Shown here piece by piece: positions 53,282 to 60,831 of a DNA stretch of 64,000 nt. Below the pieces are notes generated by a model. The model saw nothing but the letters and a program-made list of their open reading frames with translations, had not been told where the DNA came from and searched no databases. The stretch is taken from NCBI RefSeq assembly GCF_050613185.1, contig NZ_CP192511.1, forward strand, positions 310,001 to 374,000, given 5' to 3'. Each line of letters opens with the position of its first letter. The first letter of the stretch is position 1. The stretch is from Chelonobacter sp050613185 (GTDB lineage: Bacteria; Pseudomonadota; Gammaproteobacteria; Enterobacterales; Pasteurellaceae). The position numbers and the translations under genes were made by a program.

Positions 53282-53719
53282 ATGATCAGTATTATTGTGC
53301 TGGGACACGGTCGTTTTGCTACGGGTATTCAATATGCCTTAAACCAAATCATCGGTGAACAGGAAAATCTCGCCTTTATTGATTTCCCTGAAAGCAAAAG
53401 TCCTGCTCAACTCAAAGATGAAATTTTAACCGCACTTACGCAGCTTGAACATCAAGACGGCGTATTGTTTTGTTGTGATATTCTCGGAGGCTCGCCATTC
53501 AGAACCGCCTCGCTCGTCGCACAACAACTCCCGATCCAAGAAGTCATTACCGGCACAAACTTACAAATGTTAATTGAATGTGCCATGGAAAAAGACGAAT
53601 TAACGTTTACCGAGTTAGTCGAGCTGGCTGTTAACAGCGGCAAGCAAGGCATCGTCAAACTCAGCGAAGAATTAACCCACAGTAAAACTCATACTACACA
53701 GGAAGAAGACGGAATCTAA
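53282..53719 (+). CDS. agaF: mannose-family PTS enzyme IIA, first permease
   Basis: Cytoplasmic phosphocarrier that takes phosphate from HPr. The 145-residue protein has the phosphohistidine His9 in IIVLGHGRFATGIQYAL and the family stretch VLFCCDILGGSPFRTASLVAQQ near residue 60. It stands directly after its IIB-IIC-IID partners and 12 bases before the aldolase gene. Confidence 0.88.
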   Translation: MISIIVLGHGRFATGIQYALNQIIGEQENLAFIDFPESKSPAQLKDEILTALTQLEHQDGVLFCCDILGGSPFRTASLVAQQLPIQEVITGTNLQMLIECAMEKDELTFTELVELAVNSGKQGIVKLSEELTHSKTHTTQEEDGI

Positions 53720-53731
53720 AGGATTGATATT

Positions 53732-54679
53732 ATGTCTAAAAGAACAGAACGACTCAAAAAAATTTGTAACGCACAAGGTGTGATCAGCGCGCTTGCCATC
53801 GACCAACGCGGCGCGTTAAAAAGAATGTTGGGAGACGACATCACCCCCGAACAAATCAGTGAATTTAAAAGTTTGGTTTCCACTATTTTAACCCCGAATG
53901 CCTCGTCAATTTTGCTTGACCCTGAATTTGGTTGGACGGCGGCTGGCGTGCGTGATACCGAGGCCGGTTTGATGATGGCGTATGAAAAAACCGGCTATGA
54001 CAAAACCGCCGTCGGGCGCTTTCCCGATCTGATCGACGACGTGTCTGTGCTGCGTTTAAAAGAAAAAGGCGCTGACGCAGTCAAATTATTGCTCTATGTG
54101 GATGTTGACGAACCGGATTGCATTAACGATCGCAAAAAAGCCTTTGTCGAGCGGATTGCGTCCGAATGCAAAGCAGAAGAAATGCCACTGTTCTTAGAGA
54201 TTTTAACCTACGATGCCAATACCGAAGATGAAAAAGAATACGCCAAGCTGAAACCGCGCAAAGTGATCGAAGCCATGCGCAGCTATGCCGATCCGAAATA
54301 CGGTGTGGACGTATTCAAGGTGGAAGTGCCGGTCAATATGAAATATGTGGAAGGTTTTGCCGAAGGCGAGGCGTTATACAGCCAACAGGAAGCCGCAGCC
54401 TATTTTGCCGAGCAAAGTGCGGTTTCGGATTTGCCGTTCATTTTCTTAAGTGCGGGGGTTTCCGCCGAACTGTTCCAACAAACGCTGGTGTTCGCCAAAC
54501 AAGCCGGTTCACACTACAACGGCGTGCTGTGCGGCCGAGCCACTTGGGCTGACGGTGCAAAACTTTATAAAGCGCAAGGCAAAGAAGCCTCTATCGAGTG
54601 GCTCAAAACCGAAGGCATTAAAAATATTCAAGAATTGGATGCCGTCTTACAACAAAATGCAACGCCGATTCGATTTTAA
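53732..54679 (+). CDS. lacD: tagatose 1,6-bisphosphate aldolase, class I (LacD type)
   Basis: Cleaves tagatose-1,6-bisphosphate to dihydroxyacetone phosphate and glyceraldehyde-3-phosphate. The 315-residue protein is of the LacD type known best from Gram-positive cocci: ISALAIDQRGALKRML near residue 18, LLDPEFGWTA near residue 61 and the Schiff-base Lys at about residue 196 in DVFKVEVPVNM. Enterobacteria use an unrelated class II aldolase (KbaY/GatY) for this step, so this is an unusual choice for a gammaproteobacterium. An uptake signal inside (54415-54423) suggests long residence in this family. It lies between the two permease sets. Confidence 0.88.
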   Translation: MSKRTERLKKICNAQGVISALAIDQRGALKRMLGDDITPEQISEFKSLVSTILTPNASSILLDPEFGWTAAGVRDTEAGLMMAYEKTGYDKTAVGRFPDLIDDVSVLRLKEKGADAVKLLLYVDVDEPDCINDRKKAFVERIASECKAEEMPLFLEILTYDANTEDEKEYAKLKPRKVIEAMRSYADPKYGVDVFKVEVPVNMKYVEGFAEGEALYSQQEAAAYFAEQSAVSDLPFIFLSAGVSAELFQQTLVFAKQAGSHYNGVLCGRATWADGAKLYKAQGKEASIEWLKTEGIKNIQELDAVLQQNATPIRF

Positions 54680-54740
54680 CGACGGTATTGAATAACGATT
54701 TTATAACAACACAAAAAATAGGCACAAAAAGGAGTTCATT

Positions 54741-55214
54741 ATGGCAATTATTCATACCCGCATTGACGGGCGCTTAATTCACGGACAAGTCGCAAATTTA
54801 TGGACCTCGTACCTGAATATTTCACGCATTATGGTGGTGGACGACACCGCTGCCGATAATGATATTGATAAAGCAGGTTTACGCTTGGCTTGCCCTGCGG
54901 GGGTGAAACTCAGCGTGCTCACGGTTGAAAAAGCAGCAAATAATATTAACGAAGGGCGTTACGACACCCAACGCGTTTTGCTGATTACACGCAATCCACA
55001 GACTTTGCTTCGATTGGTCGAGCAAGGTGTGGAGCTGACAGACATCAATGTCGGCAATATGTCCCAAACAGACCAAACCCGTTCGATCAAAAAGTCAGTC
55101 AACATCACTGATGCGGACGTCGAGGTCTTCAAACAACTTTCTGCAAAAGGCATCCATTTAACGGCTCAAATGGTGCCCAATGAAGAAAAGATCGACTTAA
55201 TGAAACTTTTATAA
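54741..55214 (+). CDS. mannose-family PTS enzyme IIB, second permease
   Basis: A 157-residue IIB protein with phosphohistidine His14 in HTRIDGRLIHGQVANLW and DINVGNMSQTDQTRSIKKSVNITD near residue 102. It is clearly paralogous to the IIB at 51120 but diverged across its length, so it probably serves another sugar. AAGGAG is 8 bases upstream. It starts the second IIB-IIC-IID set, 61 bases after lacD. Confidence 0.87.
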   Translation: MAIIHTRIDGRLIHGQVANLWTSYLNISRIMVVDDTAADNDIDKAGLRLACPAGVKLSVLTVEKAANNINEGRYDTQRVLLITRNPQTLLRLVEQGVELTDINVGNMSQTDQTRSIKKSVNITDADVEVFKQLSAKGIHLTAQMVPNEEKIDLMKLL

Positions 55215-55226
55215 GGAGTAACGACT

Positions 55227-56120
55227 ATGATCGAATGGTGGCAAATACTTTTGATTACGCTGTATGCGTTTTATCAAATTTTAGATGAAATAACCATTGT
55301 TTCCAGTGCCGGCTCACCTGTTTTCGCCGGATTTATTACCGGTCTGATTATGGGCGATATGACAACCGGTTTGTTAATCGGCGGCGCAATGCAATTAACG
55401 GTGTTGGGTGTGGGGACTTTCGGCGGGGCTTCACGTATTGATGCCAACTCAGGCACCGTTATCGCAACCGCATTCTCCATTGCAGTCGGCATGGAACCGA
55501 CCTTAGCCTTAACCTCGCTGGCTGTACCGATTGCGGCATTGATGGTTTATACCGATATTTTGGCGAGAATGTCTAACGTATTCTTCGCACACCGTATCGA
55601 TAAAAACATCACAGACCATGCGTATAAGGCGATTAGCGTCAACTATCTGCTCGGTGCGCTGGCTTGGGGTCTCTCTCGTGCGCTTCCGATCTTCTTGGCA
55701 TTGGTATTCGGCGGTCCGTTCGTGGCGAAATTGGCAGAAGCCATGCAAACCGGTATTTTGAAAATCATCGCCGACGGTTTAACCTTAGCCGGCGGCGTGT
55801 TACCGGCACTGGGTTTTGCTATCTTGTTACGCTACTTACCAACCAAACGCCACATTGCTTACTTGATTTTAAGCTTCGCTTTAACGGCTATCTTCATCAC
55901 CTTGTTCGGCAACATTGCTGCTATCGGCAATGCGTTAGACGGCTTACTGCCGGCAGCATTAGGACGCTCTTACAACAGCGTACCAATGTTAGCCATGGCG
56001 GCTATCGGTTTTGGTTTCGCCATTCTTGCATACCAACGCAGTGTCAACGAAAGCAATAATACCGCACAGACGCAAAAATCCACCTCTGCAACAGGAGAAA
56101 TTGAAGATGACGAACTCTAA
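55227..56120 (+). CDS. mannose-family PTS enzyme IIC, second permease
   Basis: A 297-residue membrane protein with seven or so hydrophobic segments. AGFITGLIMGDMTTGLLIGGAMQLTVLGVGTFGGASRIDANSGT near residues 34-77 and LTLAGGVLPALGFAILLRYLPTKRH near residue 187 are IIC features. It is about 38 residues longer than the first IIC, ending in a hydrophilic tail (NTAQTQKSTSATGEIEDDEL). The end overlaps the IID start by 14 bases. Confidence 0.88.
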   Translation: MIEWWQILLITLYAFYQILDEITIVSSAGSPVFAGFITGLIMGDMTTGLLIGGAMQLTVLGVGTFGGASRIDANSGTVIATAFSIAVGMEPTLALTSLAVPIAALMVYTDILARMSNVFFAHRIDKNITDHAYKAISVNYLLGALAWGLSRALPIFLALVFGGPFVAKLAEAMQTGILKIIADGLTLAGGVLPALGFAILLRYLPTKRHIAYLILSFALTAIFITLFGNIAAIGNALDGLLPAALGRSYNSVPMLAMAAIGFGFAILAYQRSVNESNNTAQTQKSTSATGEIEDDEL

Positions 56121-56949
56121 TCAAACTACTGCGGTCGGTAATCCGAAAAATTACAAATTGACCGATGCGGACTTCCGCCAAATCAATATCCGCAACTTGT
56201 TATTCAACCAAGTCGGTTGGAACTACGAGCGGATGCAAGGCTCCGGTTACCTGTGGATTTTATTACCGCAATTACGCAAAATGTACGGCGACAACACGCC
56301 TGAACTGCAAAAAATGATGGTCATGCACAACCAATTCTTCAACACCAGCCCGTTCTTTAACACTATTGTGAAAGGGATCGACTTGGCATTAGAAGAAAAG
56401 CAAGGCACGAAATCCCTTGAAGCGGTTGCCGGGATCAAATCCGGTTTAATGGGCCCGTTCGCCGCCATCGGTGATGCGATCTTCGGGTCATTAGTCCCTG
56501 CGATTATGGGGGCAATCGCCGCCACCATGGCAATCGGCGGCAATCCGTTGGGCGTCGGCTTGTGGGTGCTGGTGGCAATCGCCACCATGGTGTTCCGCTG
56601 GGCGCAATTGAAAATCGCTTATCGCGAAGGGGTCAGCCTTGTCACCACCTTAGGGCACAAACTGAATGCCTTAACCAACGCCGCCACGGTACTGGGGGTG
56701 TTCGTTGTCGGGGTGATGTGCGCCACCATGGTGAACGTTTCCGTTCCTTATGTGGCAACCATCGGTGAAAAAGTGGTGTCGGCACAAGCTAACTTGGATC
56801 TGATTTTGCCAAGATTAGTGCCTGCGTTAGTGGTCGGCTTTATCTACTGGTTATTAGGACGTAAGAAAATGACCTCGAATAAAGCGATTATGATCATTAT
56901 CGTGCTGTGTATCTTGCTGTCTTGGTTAGGTATCTTAGCCAAAGGTTAA
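56107..56949 (+). CDS. mannose-family PTS enzyme IID, second permease
   Basis: ATG 56107 (MTNSNQTTAVGNPKNYKLTDADF) with CAGGAGA upstream gives 280 residues. WNYERMQGSGYLWILLPQLRKMYG near residue 40, FFNTSPFFNTIVKGIDLALEE near residue 78 and IKSGLMGPFAAIGDAIFGSLVPAIMGAIAATMA near residue 115 are IID signatures. The C-terminus is hydrophobic. A long hairpin follows it, and its matching IIA is placed two genes further on, after bgaC. Confidence 0.88.
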   Translation: MTNSNQTTAVGNPKNYKLTDADFRQINIRNLLFNQVGWNYERMQGSGYLWILLPQLRKMYGDNTPELQKMMVMHNQFFNTSPFFNTIVKGIDLALEEKQGTKSLEAVAGIKSGLMGPFAAIGDAIFGSLVPAIMGAIAATMAIGGNPLGVGLWVLVAIATMVFRWAQLKIAYREGVSLVTTLGHKLNALTNAATVLGVFVVGVMCATMVNVSVPYVATIGEKVVSAQANLDLILPRLVPALVVGFIYWLLGRKKMTSNKAIMIIIVLCILLSWLGILAKG

Positions 56950-57003
56950 TCAGCTTGACACACTAATGGTCACAAAAGCACTAGCAAAAAATAACAATAA
57001 CCG

Positions 57004-57045
57004 GCAAAGCACAGCGAACGAGAGTCCCCGCAACCTGTGCTTTGC
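57004..57045 (+). repeat. long-stem hairpin between the second IID and the HAD gene
   Basis: GCAAAGCACAG (57004-57014) pairs perfectly with CTGTGCTTTGC (57035-57045) around a 20-base loop, followed by a weak T-rich stretch. A partial terminator or attenuator inside the cluster, or an mRNA-processing site. Confidence 0.6.
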
Positions 57046-57081
57046 GTTTCCTTATAACCCTTTCACCGAGTGAAATCGACA

Positions 57082-57750
57082 ATGTTAGAAGCAATTATTT
57101 TTGATATGGACGGCGTGATCGTCGATTCCGAATTTATTGATTTCGCCAATCAAACTGCGTTCATCGGCTCGTTTATCGACGATCCGCAAGAACGCGCCCG
57201 ACTCGACACCTCTGTGTTAGTCGGTAAATCTTACCAAGACTTATACCAAACCATTGCCGAATTGATTAATCATCGGCTGACCTTAGCCGAAATCGAACAG
57301 CAACTGGGCGAATACAGCGCGCAAAGCGTGAAAAATTTATATTATCCCGACATTCTGCGTCACGATATTCGCCATATTTTGGATTTTGCCGCCAAAAACC
57401 AAATTAAAGTGGCAGTTGCCTCGTCCTCACGCCAACAACATATTGAACACGTTTTAAACGAATGCGGCATTCGACCGCACTTTGACTTGATTGTCAGCGG
57501 TGAACATTTTCCGCGCAGCAAGCCCGATCCGGCGATTTATAACCACACCGTTGCCACATTACAAGTAGATAAAAGCAAGGTGATTGTGATCGAAGATTCC
57601 CATTACGGTATCGCCGCCGCTAAAAGTGCGGGGCTGCGCGTGATCGCTTATGAAGAAACGCGCTTGCCGATTGATCAATCCAACGCCGACTACAGCGGCA
57701 AAGACATGAACGCCATTTTAACCATTATTCAAAACCTACATCAGCAATAA
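57082..57750 (+). CDS. HAD-family sugar phosphatase/phosphomutase-like protein
   Basis: ATG 57082 with GAGTGA upstream is preferred to GTG 57070. The 222-residue protein is a HAD subfamily IA hydrolase: motif I IIFDMDGVIVDSEFIDF, a helical cap, motif II VAVASSSRQQHIEHVL, motif III SKPDPAIY and motif IV VIEDSHYGIAAAKSAG. It resembles beta-phosphoglucomutase and sugar-phosphate phosphatases. In this cluster it could dephosphorylate a sugar phosphate made by the PTS, for example to relieve sugar-phosphate stress. Spacing of 10 bases to bgaC indicates co-transcription. Confidence 0.82.
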   Translation: MLEAIIFDMDGVIVDSEFIDFANQTAFIGSFIDDPQERARLDTSVLVGKSYQDLYQTIAELINHRLTLAEIEQQLGEYSAQSVKNLYYPDILRHDIRHILDFAAKNQIKVAVASSSRQQHIEHVLNECGIRPHFDLIVSGEHFPRSKPDPAIYNHTVATLQVDKSKVIVIEDSHYGIAAAKSAGLRVIAYEETRLPIDQSNADYSGKDMNAILTIIQNLHQQ

Positions 57751-57760
57751 GGAGTAACGC

Positions 57761-59551
57761 ATGCCCTTTCAAATTGGCGAACACGATTTTTTACTGCACG
57801 GCAAACCGTTTAAGATTATCTCCGGCGCGGTGCACTATTTTCGGATCGTACCGGAATATTGGTATCGCACGCTTTACAATTTGAAAGCCATGGGCTGCAA
57901 TACTGTCGAAACCTACGTTGCATGGAATTTGCACCAACCGCAACCGAACCAATTCTATTTTGACGACAACGCCGATCTGGTCCGTTTTATTCAAACTGCG
58001 CAACAGCTTGATCTCTATGTGATTCTGCGTCCGTCGCCGTATATCTGCGCCGAATGGGAATTCGGCGGTTTGCCGGCTTGGTTGCTGAACATACCGAACT
58101 TGCGCCCGCGCAGCAACACCCCCGAATTTTTAATCCCGGTCAAAACCTATCTCGATCACCTGCTGCCACTGGTTACGCCGTATCAAATCACACACGGCGG
58201 CAATATCATTATGATGCAGATCGAAAACGAATACGGCTCGTTCGGCAACGATAAAGATTACCTACGCGCAATCAAACAGATCATGCTCGATAACGGTGTC
58301 GATGTGCCGCTGTTCACCTCAGACGGCGCGTGGCAAAACGCGCTGGAAGCCGGTGCGCTGATTGAAGACGGCATTCTGCCGACCGGCAATTTCGGCTCAC
58401 GCAGCGATGAAAATTTAGACCAATTACAACTCTACTTCCGCCGCCACAACCGCACTTTTCCATTAATGTGTATGGAATTTTGGGACGGGTGGTTTAACCG
58501 TTGGAAAGAGCCGGTGATTACGCGCGACGCACAAGATCTTGCCGATTGCGCTAAAGCCCTGCTCGACCGTGCCAGTATCAACTTTTATATGTTGCAAGGC
58601 GGCACAAATTTCGGTTTTTGGAACGGCTGTTCTGCGCGCGGCGACACCGATTTGCCGCAAGTGACCTCCTACGACTACGACGCGCCGATCCGCGAATGGG
58701 GCGAGCCGTCACAAAAATTTTATCTGCTGCAACAAGTGCTGAAACAGTATCCCGATGCCAGCCCGATTTGTGAACCGCTGTTACCGCACTTTTGCCGTTA
58801 TGCCGATCTGCCGCTGCAACAGGAAGTTTCGCTGTTTAGCACCTTAGACAAAATCAGTTGCCGCCACGACAGCCTCTACACGCAAAATATGGAGCAATTG
58901 GGGCATTATCACGGCTATATGCTCTACCGCACGTTTGCCGACAGCCATAGCGACGAGCTGAAACTGCGGATTTATCAAGCCCGTGATCGGGTACAGGTGT
59001 TCAACGATCAACAAAAAGTCGCCACCCAATATCAACATGAAATCGGCGCAGATATTATGCTGCAAACCCCGAATGATCGCTTCCAGTTGGATTTATTGGT
59101 GGAAAATATGGGACGGGTCAATTACGGCGGCAAAATGCTTGCGCCGACACAGTGTAAAGGGATCAGCGGCGGCGCAGTGTTGGATCTGCATTTTCACAGC
59201 AATTGGCAACAATACTACATTGATTTCAATAAGTTGCAGCAACTGGATTTCAGCGGTTCAGCCAACTCCGCCACGCCGTCATTTTATCAGTTCACCTTGA
59301 CGATTGACGACGAACCGCAAGACAGCTTTATCGACACCCGCGAATTAGGCAAAGGGGTGATTATCGTCAATGGCAAAAATTTAGGGCGATACTGGTCGGA
59401 AGGCCCGACCTGCTATCTCTACCTGCCTGCGCCTTATCTGCGACAAGGCAAGAATGAGATTATCGTGTTTGAAACCGAAGGCGTACGCCCGACCGCACTT
59501 CGCTTTTCTGCCGAGCCTATTTACAAGCAATTAACCACAAAAAATCTATAA
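57761..59551 (+). CDS. bgaC: glycoside hydrolase family 35 beta-galactosidase (BgaC type), cytoplasmic
   Basis: The 596-residue protein is a GH35 enzyme with the N-terminal barrel: ISGAVHYFRIVPEYWYRTLYNLKAMGCNTVETYVAWNLHQP, ICAEWEFGGLPAWLL, acid/base Glu157 in MMQIENEYGSFG and nucleophile Glu239 in MCMEFWDGWFNRW. C-terminal beta domains end with GVIIVNGKNLGRYWSEGPTCYLYLPAPYLRQGKNEIIVFETEG. There is no signal peptide. Streptococcal BgaC of this type hydrolyses Gal-beta-1,3-GlcNAc and related ends and is encoded with a mannose-family PTS and AgaS, as here. The likely substrates are Gal-beta-1,3-HexNAc disaccharides from mucins or glycans, after import. AAGGAG is 7 bases upstream. Confidence 0.9.
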   Translation: MPFQIGEHDFLLHGKPFKIISGAVHYFRIVPEYWYRTLYNLKAMGCNTVETYVAWNLHQPQPNQFYFDDNADLVRFIQTAQQLDLYVILRPSPYICAEWEFGGLPAWLLNIPNLRPRSNTPEFLIPVKTYLDHLLPLVTPYQITHGGNIIMMQIENEYGSFGNDKDYLRAIKQIMLDNGVDVPLFTSDGAWQNALEAGALIEDGILPTGNFGSRSDENLDQLQLYFRRHNRTFPLMCMEFWDGWFNRWKEPVITRDAQDLADCAKALLDRASINFYMLQGGTNFGFWNGCSARGDTDLPQVTSYDYDAPIREWGEPSQKFYLLQQVLKQYPDASPICEPLLPHFCRYADLPLQQEVSLFSTLDKISCRHDSLYTQNMEQLGHYHGYMLYRTFADSHSDELKLRIYQARDRVQVFNDQQKVATQYQHEIGADIMLQTPNDRFQLDLLVENMGRVNYGGKMLAPTQCKGISGGAVLDLHFHSNWQQYYIDFNKLQQLDFSGSANSATPSFYQFTLTIDDEPQDSFIDTRELGKGVIIVNGKNLGRYWSEGPTCYLYLPAPYLRQGKNEIIVFETEGVRPTALRFSAEPIYKQLTTKNL

Positions 59552-59564
59552 CGAGGACAATTTT

Positions 59565-59951
59565 ATGAACATTATTTTAATCAGCCACGGTGAATTTGCA
59601 CAAGGTCTGTTAGGCACGGCCGAAATGATTTTAGGCAAAATCGACGGGGCGCAAACCGTTGCCTTATACCCACACGAAGGCAGTGAAGATTTTCAACAGA
59701 AATTCGAACAAGCACTCGCCAAGACGACATCGGGCGAAATTGTCGTGCTGTGCGACATTATGGGCGGCACACCTTGCAACATCGCCATGCGTTATTTAGA
59801 TCGCATTTCGCTCTACAGCGGCATGAATTTACCGATGGTCATCAGCCTTGTCAGCGAAGAAAGCACCGACGAGTTACTCGACACCGCCAAAGCTCAAATT
59901 TACGACGTTGCCGCACAATTGAAGCAATTAGTGCAAGATGATGATGAATAA
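59565..59951 (+). CDS. mannose-family PTS enzyme IIA, second permease
   Basis: A 128-residue cytoplasmic IIA with phosphohistidine His8 in IILISHGEFAQGLLGTAEMILG and VVLCDIMGGTPCNIAMRYLDR near residue 61. It is probably the partner of the second IIB-IIC-IID set, from which it is separated by the HAD and bgaC genes. It is shorter than and distinct from the IIA at 53282. Last gene of the cluster, 13 bases after bgaC. Confidence 0.87.
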   Translation: MNIILISHGEFAQGLLGTAEMILGKIDGAQTVALYPHEGSEDFQQKFEQALAKTTSGEIVVLCDIMGGTPCNIAMRYLDRISLYSGMNLPMVISLVSEESTDELLDTAKAQIYDVAAQLKQLVQDDDE

Positions 59952-59956
59952 GCGAT

Positions 59957-59986
59957 AAAAAAGCGACTTGAATAACTCAAGTTGCT
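59957..59986 (-). terminator. terminator after tadA
   Basis: AGCGACTTG (59962-59970), 7-base loop, CAAGTTGCT (59978-59986) with one G-T pair. On the minus strand the stem is followed by TTTTTT (complement of 59957-59962), so it ends tadA; it may also help end the plus-strand cluster. Confidence 0.75.
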
Positions 59987-60000
59987 CAAATGAGACAATG

Positions 60001-60071
60001 ATGGGGGGAGATTATATATCCTCCCGTTTACAAAGTGCGGTTCGGGCGGATATACACCCGACCCTACTTTT
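60001..60071. mobile_element. degenerate copy A of a short inverted-repeat element
   Basis: Arms ATGGGGGGAGATTATATAT-CCTCCCG (60001-60026) and CGGGCGGATATACACCCG-ACCCTACTTTT (60043-60071) correspond to the arms of copy B, with changes, around a 16-base core that includes an uptake signal (60033-60041). Both copies share GTTTAC-aAGTGCGGT after the left arm, so they have a common origin. It fills the gap at the 3' end of tadA. Confidence 0.7.
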
Positions 60072-60081
60072 CTATTAAAAA

Positions 60082-60573
60082 TCAGCCGGTTAGCTTTTCC
60101 GCTTTCTTTTCCAACCGTCGCCGTTGAAAGAACGCGCTCAGTTTTGCGCTGCATTCTTGCTCCAATACACCGGCGGTAATTTCCAGAAAGTGGTTCATTT
60201 TGTAATCATCAAAAAAATGGAAACGTGAACCGACCGCGCCGGTTTTATAATCACGTGCACCGAACACCAAGCGCTTAATCCGGCTGTGCAAAATTGCCCC
60301 GGCGCACATGGTGCAGGGTTCAAGGGTGACATACAACGTGGTATTGAGTAAGCGGTAATTCCGTACCGCACTTGCCGCTTTGCGAATCGCTTCGATTTCG
60401 GCGTGCGCGGTCGGATCATGCTTTAGAATAGAAGCATTCCAACCTTCGGCGATAATCTGCCCGTTTTCGTCCACCAACACTGCGCCCACCGGAATTTCGC
60501 CCAGCGATTCGGCATAGTCCGCTAACGCCAATGCGCGCTGCATAAAATGTTGATCTTGTTCAAGTGCGGTCAT
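60082..60573 (-). CDS. tadA: tRNA-specific adenosine deaminase
   Basis: Converts A34 to inosine in tRNA-Arg(ACG). The 163-residue protein has the zinc-binding HAEIEAIRKAA motif near residue 55 with catalytic Glu and PCTMCAGAILHSRIKRLVFGA near residue 87 with two cysteine ligands. The substrate-binding NYRLLNTTLYVTLE stretch is intact. It lies alone between two copies of the inverted-repeat element. Confidence 0.96.
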   Translation of the reverse strand: MTALEQDQHFMQRALALADYAESLGEIPVGAVLVDENGQIIAEGWNASILKHDPTAHAEIEAIRKAASAVRNYRLLNTTLYVTLEPCTMCAGAILHSRIKRLVFGARDYKTGAVGSRFHFFDDYKMNHFLEITAGVLEQECSAKLSAFFQRRRLEKKAEKLTG

Positions 60574-60645
60574 GGTGATCTCAATGAAAAAACATCCCCG
60601 TTGTGGGGCTGACAGTTTATTAACAAAGATGTTTGATGATAAAGC

Positions 60646-60759
60646 AAAGTAGGGGCGGATTATATATCCGCCCGTTTACGAAGTGCGGTATAAGCATTTA
60701 ATTAATAAAGGGAAAATGCGGAGTACAATTCGGGCGGATATATAATCCGCCCCTACTTT
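60646..60759. mobile_element. MITE-like element, copy B, with perfect 29-base terminal inverted repeats
   Basis: The left end (60646-60674) and right end (60731-60759) are exact 29-base reverse complements: AAAGTAGGGGCGGATTATA... and ...ATATAATCCGCCCCTACTTT. Each arm also contains the internal palindrome GGGCGGAT...ATCCGCCC. The 56-base core has an uptake signal (60681-60689) and no open frame. No transposase is present, so it would need one in trans. It lies between tadA and deaD. Confidence 0.85.
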
Positions 60760-60797
60760 TACAATATCAATTGTGTATTTTAATCTTTGTCTGCGCT

Positions 60798-60822
60798 CAA
60801 GCAATCCCAAAGGGATTGCTTG
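60798..60822 (-). terminator. hairpin at the end of deaD
   Basis: CAAGCAATCCC (60798-60808), 3-base loop, GGGATTGCTTG (60812-60822). A strong 11-bp stem 10 bases after the deaD stop on the minus strand, without a clear T-run, so it may stabilise the mRNA end or terminate with other factors. Confidence 0.6.
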
Positions 60823-60831
60823 ATATAGAAA

